Shown: positions 16,074 to 25,370 of the stretch, one piece after another | How the letters are laid out: each line of letters begins with the position of its first letter | Numbering within the stretch: the first letter of the stretch is position 1 | Assembly (NCBI GenBank): GCA_002364755.1 | Contig: DEZI01000033.1 | Location: forward strand, 1-64,000 | Source of the DNA: Stenotrophomonas maltophilia | Lineage (GTDB): Bacteria; Pseudomonadota; Gammaproteobacteria; Xanthomonadales; Xanthomonadaceae | Direction of reading: 5' to 3' | Length of the DNA stretch: 64,000 nucleotides | Notes under the pieces: model-generated | Told to the model about the DNA's origin: nothing | Databases searched by the model: none | What the model saw: only the letters and a program-made list of their open reading frames with translations | Translations under genes and position numbers: made by a program

Positions 16074-18761
16074 ATGAACTGGTTGAACGAAGTGCTGAAC
16101 AACGACACCAATCCTGTGGAAACCCAGGAGTGGATCGAGTCGTTGAAGGCCGTCATTGATGTCGAGGGCCCCGAGCGCGCGCATCAGCTGCTGGAAGGCA
16201 TGGTGGAACTGACCCGTCGTTCGGGTGCGTACCTGCCGTTCTCGCCCACTACCGAATACGTCAACACCATCGATCCGCAGCTGGAGGCCAAGAGCCCGGG
16301 CAACGCGGAACTGGAATGGCGCATCCGCTCGATCATCCGTTGGAACGCGATGGCCACCGTCGTGCGTGCCAACCGCAAGCCGGGCGACCTGGGCGGCCAC
16401 ATCGCCTCCTTCGCCTCCGGCGCCACCCTGTACGACGTGGGCTTCAACCACTTCTGGCGCGCCCCGAGCGACAGCCACCCGGGCGACCTGCTGTTCATCC
16501 AGGGCCACAGCGCCCCGGGCATCTACGCGCGCGCCTTCCTGGAAGGCCGCATCAACGAAGAACAGCTCGACAAGTTCCGCATGGAAGTGGACGGCGGTGG
16601 CCTGTCGTCCTACCCGCACCCGTGGCTGATGCCGGACTTCTGGCAGACCCCCACCGTGTCGATGGGCCTGGGCCCGCTGGCCGCCATCTACCAGGCGCAG
16701 TTCATGCGCTACCTGGAAAACCGTGGCCTGATCGAGAAGTCCGACCGCAAGGTGTGGTGCTTCATCGGCGACGGCGAGAGCGACGAGCCGGAAACCCTCG
16801 GCGCGATTGCGCTGGCCGGCCGTGAAGGCCTGGACAACCTGATCTTCGTGGTGAACTGCAACCTGCAGCGCCTGGACGGTCCGGTGCGCGGCAACGGCAA
16901 GATCATCCAGGAACTGGAAGGCGTGTTCCGTGGCGGCGGCTGGAATGTCATCAAGCTGCTGTGGGGCGGTTACTGGGATGCCCTGCTGGCCAAGGACACC
17001 CACGGCGTCCTGAAGAAGCTGATGATGGAAACCGTCGACGGCGAATACCAGAACTGCAAGGCCTTCGGCGGCGCGTATACCCGCGAGCATTTCTTCGGCA
17101 AGTACCCGGAAACCGCTGCGATGGTCGCCGGCATGAGCGACGACGACATCTGGCGCCTGAACCGTGGTGGCCACGACCCGCACAAGGTGTACGCCGCCTA
17201 CCACCAGGCCGTGAACACCAAGGGCATGCCGACCGTCATCCTGGCCAAGACCGTGAAGGGTTACGGCATGGGCAGCGCCGGTGAGGCACTGAACCCGACC
17301 CACCAGACCAAGAAGCTGGATGACGAAGCCGTTCGCCACTTCCGCGACCGCTTCAACATTCCGGTGACCGACGCGCAGCTGGCCGATGGCCAGGTGCCGT
17401 TCTACCACCCGGGCCCGGATTCGCCGGAAGTGCAGTACCTGCAGGAGCGCCGCAGCGCCCTGGGCGGTTACCTGCCGCAGCGCCGCCGCAAGGCCGACAA
17501 GAGCTTCAACGCACCGAAGCTGGAAACCTACGAGCGCCTGCTGAAGAGCAGCGGCGAGCGCAGCTATTCCACCACCATGGCCTTCGTGCAGAGCCTGAAC
17601 ATCACCCTGCGCGACAAGGAACTGGGCCCGCACATCGTGCCGATCGTGGCCGACGAAGCCCGTACCTTCGGCATGGAAGGCCTGTTCCGCCAGATCGGCA
17701 TCTACGCGCCGTTCGGCCAGAAGTACAAGCCGGTCGACGCCGACCAGCTGATGTTCTACCGCGAAGACCAGAGCGGCCAGGTGCTGCAGCAGGGCATCAG
17801 CGAGCCGGGCGCCATCAGCTCGTGGATGGCGGCGGGTACCAGCTATTCGGTCAGCAACGTGCCGATGCTGCCGTTCTACATCTACTACTCGATGTTCGGC
17901 TTCCAGCGCGTGGGCGACATTGCCTGGCAGGCTGCGGACATGCGTACCCGCGGCTTCCTGCTGGGTGGCACCGCCGGCCGCACCACGCTGAACGGTGAAG
18001 GCCTGCAGCACGAAGATGGCTTCAGCCACCTGGTGGCTGGCGGCATCCCCAACGTGCGCAGCTACGACCCGACCTTCGGCTTCGAGGTGACGGTGATCCT
18101 GCAGCACGGCACCAAGGCCATGATGGAAGACCAGGTAGACGAGTACTACTACCTGACCCTGATGAACGAAAACTACACCCACCCGGAAATGCCGGAAGGT
18201 GCAGCCGAAGGCATCGTGAAGGGCATGTACCTGCTGACCGACGCCGGCAAGCCGAAGAAGGGCGAACTGCGCGTGCAGCTGCTGGGTTCGGGCACCATCC
18301 TGCGTGAAGTGATTGCCGCCGCCGAGCTGCTGGACAAGGACTTCGGCGTGACCGCCGACATCTGGTCCTGCCCGAGCTTCAACGAGCTGCGCCGCGATGG
18401 CTTTGACGCCGAGCGTGCCAACCGCTTCCACCCGGAAGGCGACCAGCGCAAGGCCTATGTGACCGAGCTGCTGGAAGGCCGCCAGGGCCCGGCGATTGCC
18501 GCCACCGACTACGTGCGTGCGTATGCGGACCAGATCCGCGCGTTCGTGCCGATGTCGTACACCGTGCTGGGTACGGATGGTTTTGGTCGTTCGGATACCC
18601 GTGCGAACCTGCGTCGCTTCTTCGAGGTTGACCGGTACTACATCGCGCATGCCGCGATTGCGGCGCTGGCCAAGGACGGGAAGATGACGGGTAAGGATGT
18701 GGCCCGGGCGATCAAGCAGTACAAGATTGATCCGGAGAAGGCTAACCCTGTTGGGGTTTGA
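16074..18761 (+). CDS. aceE: Pyruvate dehydrogenase E1 component (homodimeric)
   Basis: 895 residues, the usual size of homodimeric AceE. It performs the thiamine-diphosphate-dependent decarboxylation of pyruvate and acetylates the lipoyl group of E2 in the pyruvate dehydrogenase complex. Visible motifs: the substrate-side RWNAMATVVRANR and HIASFASGATLYDVGFNHFW (residues about 80-130), the ThDP motif GDGESDEPETLGAI..NLIFVVNCN (about residues 228-262), and the transketolase-like pyrimidine/C-terminal parts (GTAGRTTLNGEGLQHEDGFSH; FGRSDTRANLRRFFEVD). The ATG at 16074 has a GGGAGCG RBS and matches the conserved N-terminus; an upstream in-frame start at 16050 is less likely. No aceF or lpd follows directly, so the complex is encoded from several loci; a weak terminator lies 24 bp downstream. 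Confidence 0.97.
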   Translation: MNWLNEVLNNDTNPVETQEWIESLKAVIDVEGPERAHQLLEGMVELTRRSGAYLPFSPTTEYVNTIDPQLEAKSPGNAELEWRIRSIIRWNAMATVVRANRKPGDLGGHIASFASGATLYDVGFNHFWRAPSDSHPGDLLFIQGHSAPGIYARAFLEGRINEEQLDKFRMEVDGGGLSSYPHPWLMPDFWQTPTVSMGLGPLAAIYQAQFMRYLENRGLIEKSDRKVWCFIGDGESDEPETLGAIALAGREGLDNLIFVVNCNLQRLDGPVRGNGKIIQELEGVFRGGGWNVIKLLWGGYWDALLAKDTHGVLKKLMMETVDGEYQNCKAFGGAYTREHFFGKYPETAAMVAGMSDDDIWRLNRGGHDPHKVYAAYHQAVNTKGMPTVILAKTVKGYGMGSAGEALNPTHQTKKLDDEAVRHFRDRFNIPVTDAQLADGQVPFYHPGPDSPEVQYLQERRSALGGYLPQRRRKADKSFNAPKLETYERLLKSSGERSYSTTMAFVQSLNITLRDKELGPHIVPIVADEARTFGMEGLFRQIGIYAPFGQKYKPVDADQLMFYREDQSGQVLQQGISEPGAISSWMAAGTSYSVSNVPMLPFYIYYSMFGFQRVGDIAWQAADMRTRGFLLGGTAGRTTLNGEGLQHEDGFSHLVAGGIPNVRSYDPTFGFEVTVILQHGTKAMMEDQVDEYYYLTLMNENYTHPEMPEGAAEGIVKGMYLLTDAGKPKKGELRVQLLGSGTILREVIAAAELLDKDFGVTADIWSCPSFNELRRDGFDAERANRFHPEGDQRKAYVTELLEGRQGPAIAATDYVRAYADQIRAFVPMSYTVLGTDGFGRSDTRANLRRFFEVDRYYIAHAAIAALAKDGKMTGKDVARAIKQYKIDPEKANPVGV

Positions 18762-18784
18762 TCTGGTCAATTAGTTGATGCAAG

Positions 18785-18813
18785 AAAGGGCGGCCATTGG
18801 TTGCCCTTTTCTT
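18785..18813 (+). terminator. Probable rho-independent terminator of aceE
   Basis: Stem AAAGGGC (18785-18791) / GCCCTTT (18803-18809), 11-nt loop, then a T-rich TCTTTT. Modest stem; it marks the border between core DNA and the island that begins just downstream. Confidence 0.65.
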
Positions 18814-18913
18814 TTCGAGTTATGGATGTTGCATCCTTGTCCCAGCAAAATCGCATCAAGCGAGAATGACCTAGGGTAAGCTCTAATCTTCTAAAGAAGG
18901 CAAGGGTGAGGGT

Positions 18914-19531
18914 ATGGAATACGCGCTCTTGAGATCTCTCCGAGCACTTGCTCCCGGATTGATAATTCTGGGATATTTCGATATCGCGTTAAAATTTTCG
19001 TTTAATCAAGAATTCTTATTCTGGTCGCAAGATGCAGCAAAGCTCCTTCTCTGTGGCTACATCGTGGGTGGGCTCTATGGGGTAATAGTGGGGGAGCGGG
19101 CTTCGCGGAGCGCGTTTAGAGGAGTGGACAGCGAAATCACAAAACGCCTGATCGCACTGGCTCCGGAGCTTTCAGGGAGGAGGTGGAGGGATGTTTCTCC
19201 TCATTTCTACGCGCTGATCGATTCTGATAAATCCCTTGATATGAAAAGCAAGGGTATTTTCTTCAATGGCCTCGTTGTCACCACAACCCACTGCGGTCTT
19301 TGGATTTCCCTATTTGCAATGCTGGTAGGGGGAGGTTTAGCCATCTATGATAAAGGTAGTATGGTGCTGCACGTATCGCTGGTCGCGAGCATGCTTTGCT
19401 ATTTTCTGTGGAGACGGTCAATTGCGCGTCATCTCGAACTCATTAATAGTCAAATAAACGTGATAGAAAAAAGATTCCTGATAGAGTTTGTTGAGAGGGT
19501 GACAATGGGAGCGTCCTGGGGAACGAAATGA
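18914..19531 (+). CDS. Membrane protein of unknown function (island)
   Basis: 205 residues with four hydrophobic segments: about residues 12-28, 43-62, 118-142 and 148-165. A polar, charged loop (about residues 63-117) lies between the second and third, and the C-terminal helix carries basic residues. I do not recognise the family. AT-rich third positions contrast sharply with aceE upstream. The stop overlaps the start of the DndC-like gene by 4 bp (ATGA), so the two are translationally coupled and probably work together at the membrane. Part of the candidate defence island. Confidence 0.7.
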   Translation: MEYALLRSLRALAPGLIILGYFDIALKFSFNQEFLFWSQDAAKLLLCGYIVGGLYGVIVGERASRSAFRGVDSEITKRLIALAPELSGRRWRDVSPHFYALIDSDKSLDMKSKGIFFNGLVVTTTHCGLWISLFAMLVGGGLAIYDKGSMVLHVSLVASMLCYFLWRRSIARHLELINSQINVIEKRFLIEFVERVTMGASWGTK

Positions 19532-20568
19532 TTAGGGGGGCGATTCACAGGTGCGCACAAGAGATTCGAAAGAATAGAGGGCGCCCGTGGATAATTGGAT
19601 ATTCGGGAGGTAAAGACTCTACGGCTGCTCTAAAAGTTTTTCTCTCGGCTATGAAGGAGTCGGGGTGCGAAAAGGATCCGATTACAATAATCTACTGTGA
19701 TACCGGCGTGGAGAATCCTGAGCTAGACTTCTTCGCGAAAAAGAATCTTGACGGGATGCGCATCGAGCTTCCGTCGATTTTTCCAAATATTCAGGTAAAG
19801 ATTCTTAGAGCGCCAATTAATGAGGGCTTCTTCGCACGGGTGATCGGCCGAGGATATGCCCCTCCAACCAATCGATTCCGGTGGTGTACGAAGGGTCTTA
19901 GAGTCCTCCCTGTCCAGCGATTCATAAAAGCAACGCCTGGTGACGCTGCAGTTGTGCTGGGTCTTCGCTTTGGTGAGAGCAATCAGCGTGATCGATCCCT
20001 AGCGAAAGGCGGAAGAGAGGGGGGCATTTGGCAGGTCCAGCGCGAAGGTGCGCAACGCGACCTACTGCTACCTGTCCTGGACTTCAATCTCGAAATGATC
20101 TGGGCTGCCGCACAATCCATCGCGCTTCCATCTTCTATTGACTCGCTCGCGCTCGAGGAGCTCTACAGAGGTGCCACGGAAGAGTGCCCGATGGTGAAGT
20201 CGCCTCTGGCGCCGCCGTGTGCTTCCGGAAGGTTCGGGTGCTGGACGTGCACCGTTGTCAGACGTGATAAATCGACCGAGAGTATGATCAAGAACGGCAA
20301 AGCATGGCTTCAACCATACCTGGATTTCAGAAACTGGCTGCAGTCCTTCAGAGCGCAATCTGATTATCGCTGGCCAGTTCGACGAAATGGGGCGCCAGGT
20401 CCCGGCCCATTCACGATCGCGGGCCGGAGGTTAATCTTCAAGGAGGTTCAACTCCTGGAGGAAACGGTTGGTCGGGAAATTCTTTCTCTCGATGAAATTA
20501 GAATAATCAATGAGTTGTGGGAGTGTGATTCTGAATCGGAGATCAGGCTAGGGATCTCCGACCAGTAA
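19528..20568 (+). CDS. DndC-like PAPS-reductase-family protein
   Basis: 346 residues. PP-loop SGGKDST at residues 26-32 (ATP-pyrophosphatase/PAPS reductase fold), then a LGLRFGESNQRDRS segment (about residues 147-160). A cysteine set (EECP, PPC, GCWTC at about residues 217-241) is followed by TVVRRDKSTESM. The CWTC..DKS signature is that of DndC, the Fe-S ATP pyrophosphatase that activates sulfur transfer in DNA phosphorothioation. It is shorter than typical DndC (about 500 aa) and no dndA, B, D or E lies in the window. It could modify DNA, tRNA or a nucleotide as part of a defence system. Coupled to the membrane protein upstream; convergent with the four-gene operon downstream, 20 bp away. 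Confidence 0.85.
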   Translation: MIRGAIHRCAQEIRKNRGRPWIIGYSGGKDSTAALKVFLSAMKESGCEKDPITIIYCDTGVENPELDFFAKKNLDGMRIELPSIFPNIQVKILRAPINEGFFARVIGRGYAPPTNRFRWCTKGLRVLPVQRFIKATPGDAAVVLGLRFGESNQRDRSLAKGGREGGIWQVQREGAQRDLLLPVLDFNLEMIWAAAQSIALPSSIDSLALEELYRGATEECPMVKSPLAPPCASGRFGCWTCTVVRRDKSTESMIKNGKAWLQPYLDFRNWLQSFRAQSDYRWPVRRNGAPGPGPFTIAGRRLIFKEVQLLEETVGREILSLDEIRIINELWECDSESEIRLGISDQ

Positions 20569-20588
20569 GCCATGCCTGTTACTGTCCG

Positions 20589-21515
20589 CTATGATCTGAA
20601 TCGAACAGTCACCACATTGAATTGACCGGACGGCAATCGCTCGGAGGGGCGAGCGTGCTCGCCAGCACTCACTCGCCAGATGGCAAGCTCGTCATATGCC
20701 GCACCAGCGAGCAGGGAGGCTAACGCAAATAACTTGGGGCCCAATGGAAGAATAACGCATCGATAGCTAAGTCTTAGGCTCGAAGATAGCGCAAATAGAT
20801 CTCTGCAAAGGTCTGGAAAGTTGAAGACCATGTAGTTCAGTACGTGCGATGGGTCCATATCCCTCAGCAGCAGCTGGTTGGCCTGTTCAACTGCGCCGTC
20901 ATACTCGCCTATGGGAGACCTGGGAAAGAAAAGCCATGTGTTCGCCGCGTCTAGGTGGTCAATTATCCCGATCGCGCGCATGTACTCGTAGCCGAGGCCG
21001 GAGATTACGGCTGTAGGTTTGTCTATGTCGCCGCTCCAGCCGGAGAAGAATGGAGATACGGGCTCAAAGAACTCATTGAGGGGCTGAATTTCTTCTGGTT
21101 TATCGAATTTTGCAAGTGAATAGAAGAAGGTCGCGTCAACGTCGATCTTGCACAAAGCCTCTATAAGGTGTGCAAGTCTATAACGGGTCATGCACGATAT
21201 GTCTATAAAGACCCTGAAGGGAGCGTCTACATCTCTGAGGGCGCTTGTCGAAGAATCGATTATCAGTTTTGATATGAATTCAGGGAATTTACTATCATCG
21301 ACTCTGCTGAAAGAGAAGCCTTCTGACTCAAACTCAGTTTTATTCTTGCTGAAGGACAAGCACTCGTGTGAGCCGTATCCAATGGCCTCTTTAGCGGAGA
21401 AGGTTCTGCCCTCCAGATGAAGGAAATATGTAGATCTTGCCTCGTAGCCGCATGATGCAATAGCCAGGTCATGAGCCCTGGGTTCATCGATTATGGAAAG
21501 TCGAACGTCTCTCAT
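20589..21515 (-). CDS. Hypothetical protein, last gene of the island operon
   Basis: 308 residues, soluble. Distinctive N-terminal ASCGYEARSTYFL (about residues 20-33), then FRVFIDISCMTRYRLAHLIEAL (about residues 101-121), ISGLGYEYMRAIGIIDHLD and a C-terminal ILPLGPKLFALASLL. The alternation of strand-like and helix-like segments suggests a Rossmann-like alpha/beta fold. I do not recognise the family or a catalytic motif with certainty; the conserved-looking SCGYExR and DISCMTR blocks would be the first places to test. Its start overlaps the ATPase stop by 4 bp, so the two proteins are probably made in a fixed ratio. Confidence 0.75.
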   Translation of the reverse strand: MRDVRLSIIDEPRAHDLAIASCGYEARSTYFLHLEGRTFSAKEAIGYGSHECLSFSKNKTEFESEGFSFSRVDDSKFPEFISKLIIDSSTSALRDVDAPFRVFIDISCMTRYRLAHLIEALCKIDVDATFFYSLAKFDKPEEIQPLNEFFEPVSPFFSGWSGDIDKPTAVISGLGYEYMRAIGIIDHLDAANTWLFFPRSPIGEYDGAVEQANQLLLRDMDPSHVLNYMVFNFPDLCRDLFALSSSLRLSYRCVILPLGPKLFALASLLAGAAYDELAIWRVSAGEHARPSERLPSGQFNVVTVRFRS

Positions 21516-23326
21516 ATTCTTAGGCTCAGTTGGTCCGAGTCATCGTGGCCGGCTGCTTTGGATTCCAATATTGTGCTCAACATGACCGGCTTGCCAGTTA
21601 TTAGCGGAAGTTTGAAGTGCGGAGCCAGCCAGTACGATACGCGCAATCTTCTGCCGACGATCCCGTCCGAAAGAAGCCAGCTTATCTCATCCTCCATCGG
21701 AATAAGTGCGCCGATAAAAAGTCCATTCTCGATCGCGGCGATAACCTCGATGGATACCTTCGAGTCAACCACAAAGCTAAGAGCGGGGTCGGCCTTGAAT
21801 TTTTCAGAATGAACCTCTGCCTCAAAGAATCGCCCTATTTTCTCTATGATGAAGTATGGAGAGAAGTCTGACCCTTTGCTCGCGGGTATTGCCTTGATCC
21901 TTGAGTTAAGTCTTTGTACGGCAAACTCTATCTCTTGGGATTGGTGGACAATGTCAATTGAGCCTCTTTCGCTGATGGACTTGAGTAGTGCGCTAAACAT
22001 TGATTTAAGCCAGCGCGGGTGACCCTCGGAGATGTCAAATATACTTAGGGAGCCCGTGTAGATGGACATGGAGCCTCGGCTAGCCATCCTTGACAAGTTT
22101 GTCCCCGTCGATCTGTGAAAGAGTCTCAGTTCCGCAAGCGGGGCGACCTTTCGAACGATCGAATCCATCAGATTCTGCGGTGTCTCTGAAATGGCGGATG
22201 GGACTATACCCTTTCTTGCTAAGTATGCAGAGAAGGACGGATCCACTTCGGCAAGGTTGGTAAAAATGTCGCCGTATTGTCCACTCCGCGATTTACTGCG
22301 GGCCAATGCTCTTGGGCCACGACGTCTGACTACGCTGCTGCGATCAGGCTCGTCAAGAATTGAGGATGACTCCGGAGTAATGGTTGCGTCAGGGAATGCG
22401 TCTTGAAAGCTCTGTTGCCATATTGATTCGCAGAAGTTGTTTCTCAACTTTCTGAACTGTATGTCATTTTTCGTAGCGTATGAAAGGGTTTCTACGTCAT
22501 AGTCATTTGCGGGAGTCGGCTGCTCTAGAAGATCTTTCCCGAGTCCCTTGACTACCGGAGTAAGCGATATCTTCAAATTCAGTGGGCTAGGTGTCGCTCG
22601 CAGCCCCATGAACAGTTTTTCCTGGACCGCCCTGGGGGCAATCTCAATCTCATCGCAGAGAAGATTCCATCTCCTGGTAGGCTCACCAGCCAGTTGATTG
22701 AATAGATCACATACTGTGGCGGCAATAAGGACAGGATCAGATAGTTGGTCCAGCAAAGCATTTGCGCGTGGTCCTTCCGAGATTCTCTGAGGGAGCCTCG
22801 CGAGTTCGCTAGTCAAGCTGAACCGAATGTCGCGCAGGGATTGGGCTCTGCTTCGGAGTATAAGAATGTCCGAAATTTCCTCAGACAAACGAGCCTCGTC
22901 GCTTTCAGATATGCAGGCAGAGTAAGATGTTTCCGACGCCGCGGGATCACGCGCGCGATATATCATTGCGTCAATTGCCGATCGCGCTACCGAGAGGGAG
23001 TAGACAGCCAGGGCAAGATTGTCGAAGTCCGCTTCGGATCGCATTGAGTAAGCCTGGCGTAAAGAAGCCAACCATGAAGCGTCAACTGGAACGAATAGTC
23101 CAATTTCTTGTATTGGACTTGATCTGCGCTTCATTGCGGACCAAGTGATCTGTGCTCTGGGTTCCAGCATTCGGAGGAGCGTGGTCTTTCCGCTCCCTCT
23201 CGCCCCCAGCAAAACGGAATTCCTGTTAGCTGATATCGTCTTAAATTGCTTTGGAGCGACGAATGATCTCGCAATTGTCTCAGGTGAGAGGGCTCGCGCG
23301 TTGTAATGATCCCAGTTCTCACTCAT
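21512..23326 (-). CDS. P-loop ATPase, ORC/CDC6- or STAND-like
   Basis: 604 residues. Walker A GARGSGKT at residues 41-48, Walker B WNLLCDEIEIAP near residue 230, and a later GxP-containing helical region; the segment after residue 300 is mainly helical with a basic patch (VVRRRGPRALARSKSRSGQYGD), which could contact nucleic acid. The short N-terminus directly before Walker A and the LLxML ending resemble ORC/CDC6-like or STAND AAA+ ATPases that act as sensors or switches in defence systems. Overlaps the metallophosphoesterase gene upstream by 4 bp and the unrecognised gene downstream by 4 bp. Codon use is unlike the flanking core genes. Confidence 0.8.
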   Translation of the reverse strand: MSENWDHYNARALSPETIARSFVAPKQFKTISANRNSVLLGARGSGKTTLLRMLEPRAQITWSAMKRRSSPIQEIGLFVPVDASWLASLRQAYSMRSEADFDNLALAVYSLSVARSAIDAMIYRARDPAASETSYSACISESDEARLSEEISDILILRSRAQSLRDIRFSLTSELARLPQRISEGPRANALLDQLSDPVLIAATVCDLFNQLAGEPTRRWNLLCDEIEIAPRAVQEKLFMGLRATPSPLNLKISLTPVVKGLGKDLLEQPTPANDYDVETLSYATKNDIQFRKLRNNFCESIWQQSFQDAFPDATITPESSSILDEPDRSSVVRRRGPRALARSKSRSGQYGDIFTNLAEVDPSFSAYLARKGIVPSAISETPQNLMDSIVRKVAPLAELRLFHRSTGTNLSRMASRGSMSIYTGSLSIFDISEGHPRWLKSMFSALLKSISERGSIDIVHQSQEIEFAVQRLNSRIKAIPASKGSDFSPYFIIEKIGRFFEAEVHSEKFKADPALSFVVDSKVSIEVIAAIENGLFIGALIPMEDEISWLLSDGIVGRRLRVSYWLAPHFKLPLITGKPVMLSTILESKAAGHDDSDQLSLRI

Positions 23327-24534
23327 GCGCGTTGCCTCACCAATTCCATTGGGCTATTTGGATTGTCACTAGCTGCTCGAAGGTTGTGATTCGATTCAAG
23401 CCGGCGGAGGAGCTTAGTCCTGTCAGGGGTTATCATGTATTCAATCTCAGGGATAATCTTGACTAACTCCGTCCATTCCATTCGAATTGAGCTTCCCATT
23501 GCGCTATCCACCTTTGCCGCAAGAGTCGCCGCTCCTGTGCGCAGTCCGAATCCGGAGCCGTGGAGAATCCTCGCAGGCCTCGAGCGGTCGAACTTGTCTG
23601 CAATGGTCCAGCCTGTCCCTTTAGCCCAGTCCCATGATCTGACTCTTCCGCACGCTCCCATGGCGCCAATGTCCTTCAGCTCTAAATCAATCAGGTAGAA
23701 CTGATTGGACGCAGTGGCCAGGAACTGTTGTGGAAGAGCAGCGGAAAGGCTACCAGCAGAGACTATGACTGGTGAATCGCTGCCTCCCTTCGCATAGCCG
23801 ACATTCGGGAAATGTTTATGCCCATGAATGATTATCCAATTCTCCTCTCTCTGCTCAAGCTCGCTAATCAGCTTCGCTCCATGAACCATCTCGCTGTAGT
23901 CATCGAGATGATCGGAAAGCTCTGGTAGGGCAGAAGGATGGTGGTGGCAGAGGAGGATATTTATCTGCTTCCTCGGGAGCTTGTTCAGATGCTTGGTGAG
24001 CGACGAGACTGTATACTCCGTAACTCTACCCTTCTCATATTCATCTTTGCCGCGAGCGTGAGTATTGCATGTGTTCAGAGAGACAATTCTGCACCATTCA
24101 AGGTCAGTAACCATGTAATGCTCGGAAAAATATCTGAATCGTTCTAGCTCATCGATCTGAGGAGAAGGGTAGTACGGACTTAGGAGCTTAAGTCGCTCCC
24201 AAATGTCGGGTGCTTTATCGACATCTCTAGACTCAACGTCGTGATTTCCAGTCGCAGCAATTAGCGCTGACGCATGCATGCTGTTATAGATTTTGGCAAG
24301 TAATTCCCATGCTGCGTTTAGTCCGATCCCACAGGACATTGTAGTTAAGTCTCCGGGCGTCAGGATTGCATCCGCGCGCAAGTCCTCACTTGAAATCAAC
24401 TCCTCAAGATCTGCGGCAGGATTCTGTCGTCGAGGCAGATTCGCTCCTACGAGGGCATGAGTATGCGTTGCCCCCTTTTCATGGGAGCAAAAATGCAAGT
24501 CGCTCAGCACTGCAATGGAGATATGGTCCTTCAT
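23323..24534 (-). CDS. Metallophosphoesterase (calcineurin-like), island operon
   Basis: 403 residues. All metal-binding motifs of the calcineurin-like superfamily are present: SDLH (Asp12, His14), PGDLT (about residue 60), GNHD (about 97), CHHH (about 198) and HGHKH (about 236), so it is predicted to be an active dimetal phosphodiesterase or nuclease. The C-terminal 130 residues (after about 270) are an extra domain without a recognised motif. Pairing of a metallophosphoesterase with an adjacent ATPase recalls SbcD/Mre11-SbcC/Rad50, though the ATPase here has no coiled coil. It sits 11 bp after the Dam-type methylase gene and overlaps the ATPase gene by 4 bp. Confidence 0.88.
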   Translation of the reverse strand: MKDHISIAVLSDLHFCSHEKGATHTHALVGANLPRRQNPAADLEELISSEDLRADAILTPGDLTTMSCGIGLNAAWELLAKIYNSMHASALIAATGNHDVESRDVDKAPDIWERLKLLSPYYPSPQIDELERFRYFSEHYMVTDLEWCRIVSLNTCNTHARGKDEYEKGRVTEYTVSSLTKHLNKLPRKQINILLCHHHPSALPELSDHLDDYSEMVHGAKLISELEQREENWIIIHGHKHFPNVGYAKGGSDSPVIVSAGSLSAALPQQFLATASNQFYLIDLELKDIGAMGACGRVRSWDWAKGTGWTIADKFDRSRPARILHGSGFGLRTGAATLAAKVDSAMGSSIRMEWTELVKIIPEIEYMITPDRTKLLRRLESNHNLRAASDNPNSPMELVRQRA

Positions 24535-24545
24535 GTAATCATCGG

Positions 24546-25370
24546 CTAGTAGTTGCTGAACAAAAACTCGCTCACAGTGTTTCTTCCGGTCGCGAGCGCG
24601 GATACGTCTCTTCGAACATTAATAATTTCGCGCCGCCAACCTAGGAGATCTGCGGCAAGATCGATGTTGTAAGAAATCAGAACTTTGACGCCTCTGTCCG
24701 CTGCGCGCAGTGCGGATTCGATGACCATCCACATTTCCTCAGGCTGCATCGCATAAGGCCCATACTCTCCACGATCTCGTTGCTGCCGCCGCGCATATGG
24801 CGGATCTAGATAAACAAAGTCTCCAGCATCAGCCGACTCTATCGTGCGTCCGAAGCTCGTGCAGAGTAAGTCGCATGAGTGAAGTGCTTTCGACCATGCC
24901 ACCGCTTCGCTCAACGTTGGGAATGCGGGCAATTTGCTTCCAAACGGCACATTAAAGACTCCGTTCCTGTTTGTCCTATAGATCCCATTGAAGCAGCATC
25001 TGTTCAAGTACCAAAAATGGCTAGATCTGCAGAGTCCTTGCAAGTCTACGAACCGACTCCTCGCTTCCAAGTAGTCATCTTTCGATCTAGGAATGCGCGA
25101 AAGGCCGTTGTGGAGTTCAATTGGGGATCTTCGAAGAGCGCGATAGAAGTCAATTAAGTCGGAATTAATGTCGGACAAAACAGCTTCGCGCGGCTTCAAT
25201 GCGTAAAAGAGTACGGCGGATCCGGCAAATGGCTCAATGTAGCGAATGAAGCGCTTAGGCGAACGCTCACAAAGCTTCTTGAGTAGGCGCTTCTTACTGC
25301 CTGCCCATCGAAGTGGGGATGAATTTACGAGCGAGATAGGTCGCTCGTCGAATAGCAAAGCACTCTCCAT
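24546..25370 (-). CDS. D12-class (Dam-type) adenine-specific DNA methyltransferase
   Basis: 274 residues from ATG 25370, the normal length for Dam-family enzymes. SPLRWAGSKKRLLKKL (residues about 18-33), the AdoMet motif YIEPFAGSAVLFYAL (about 45-60), DINSDLIDFYRAL, and the catalytic YLDPPY near residue 187 are all present, so N6-adenine methylation activity is expected. Target sequence cannot be read from the protein. As first gene of the four-gene minus-strand operon it probably marks self DNA for the ATPase/phosphoesterase module. An in-frame start at 25448 would add 26 residues that look non-conserved. Confidence 0.9.
   Translation of the reverse strand: MESALLFDERPISLVNSSPLRWAGSKKRLLKKLCERSPKRFIRYIEPFAGSAVLFYALKPREAVLSDINSDLIDFYRALRRSPIELHNGLSRIPRSKDDYLEARSRFVDLQGLCRSSHFWYLNRCCFNGIYRTNRNGVFNVPFGSKLPAFPTLSEAVAWSKALHSCDLLCTSFGRTIESADAGDFVYLDPPYARRQQRDRGEYGPYAMQPEEMWMVIESALRAADRGVKVLISYNIDLAADLLGWRREIINVRRDVSALATGRNTVSEFLFSNY

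Noticed and set aside
15582..16159. Open frames in the 530-bp gap before aceE
   Set aside because: Low-complexity translations, no ribosome binding site, and one overlaps aceE.
16071..18770. 899-aa open frame antisense to aceE
   Set aside because: Same GC-frame effect; no recognisable domain, and aceE on the other strand is certain.
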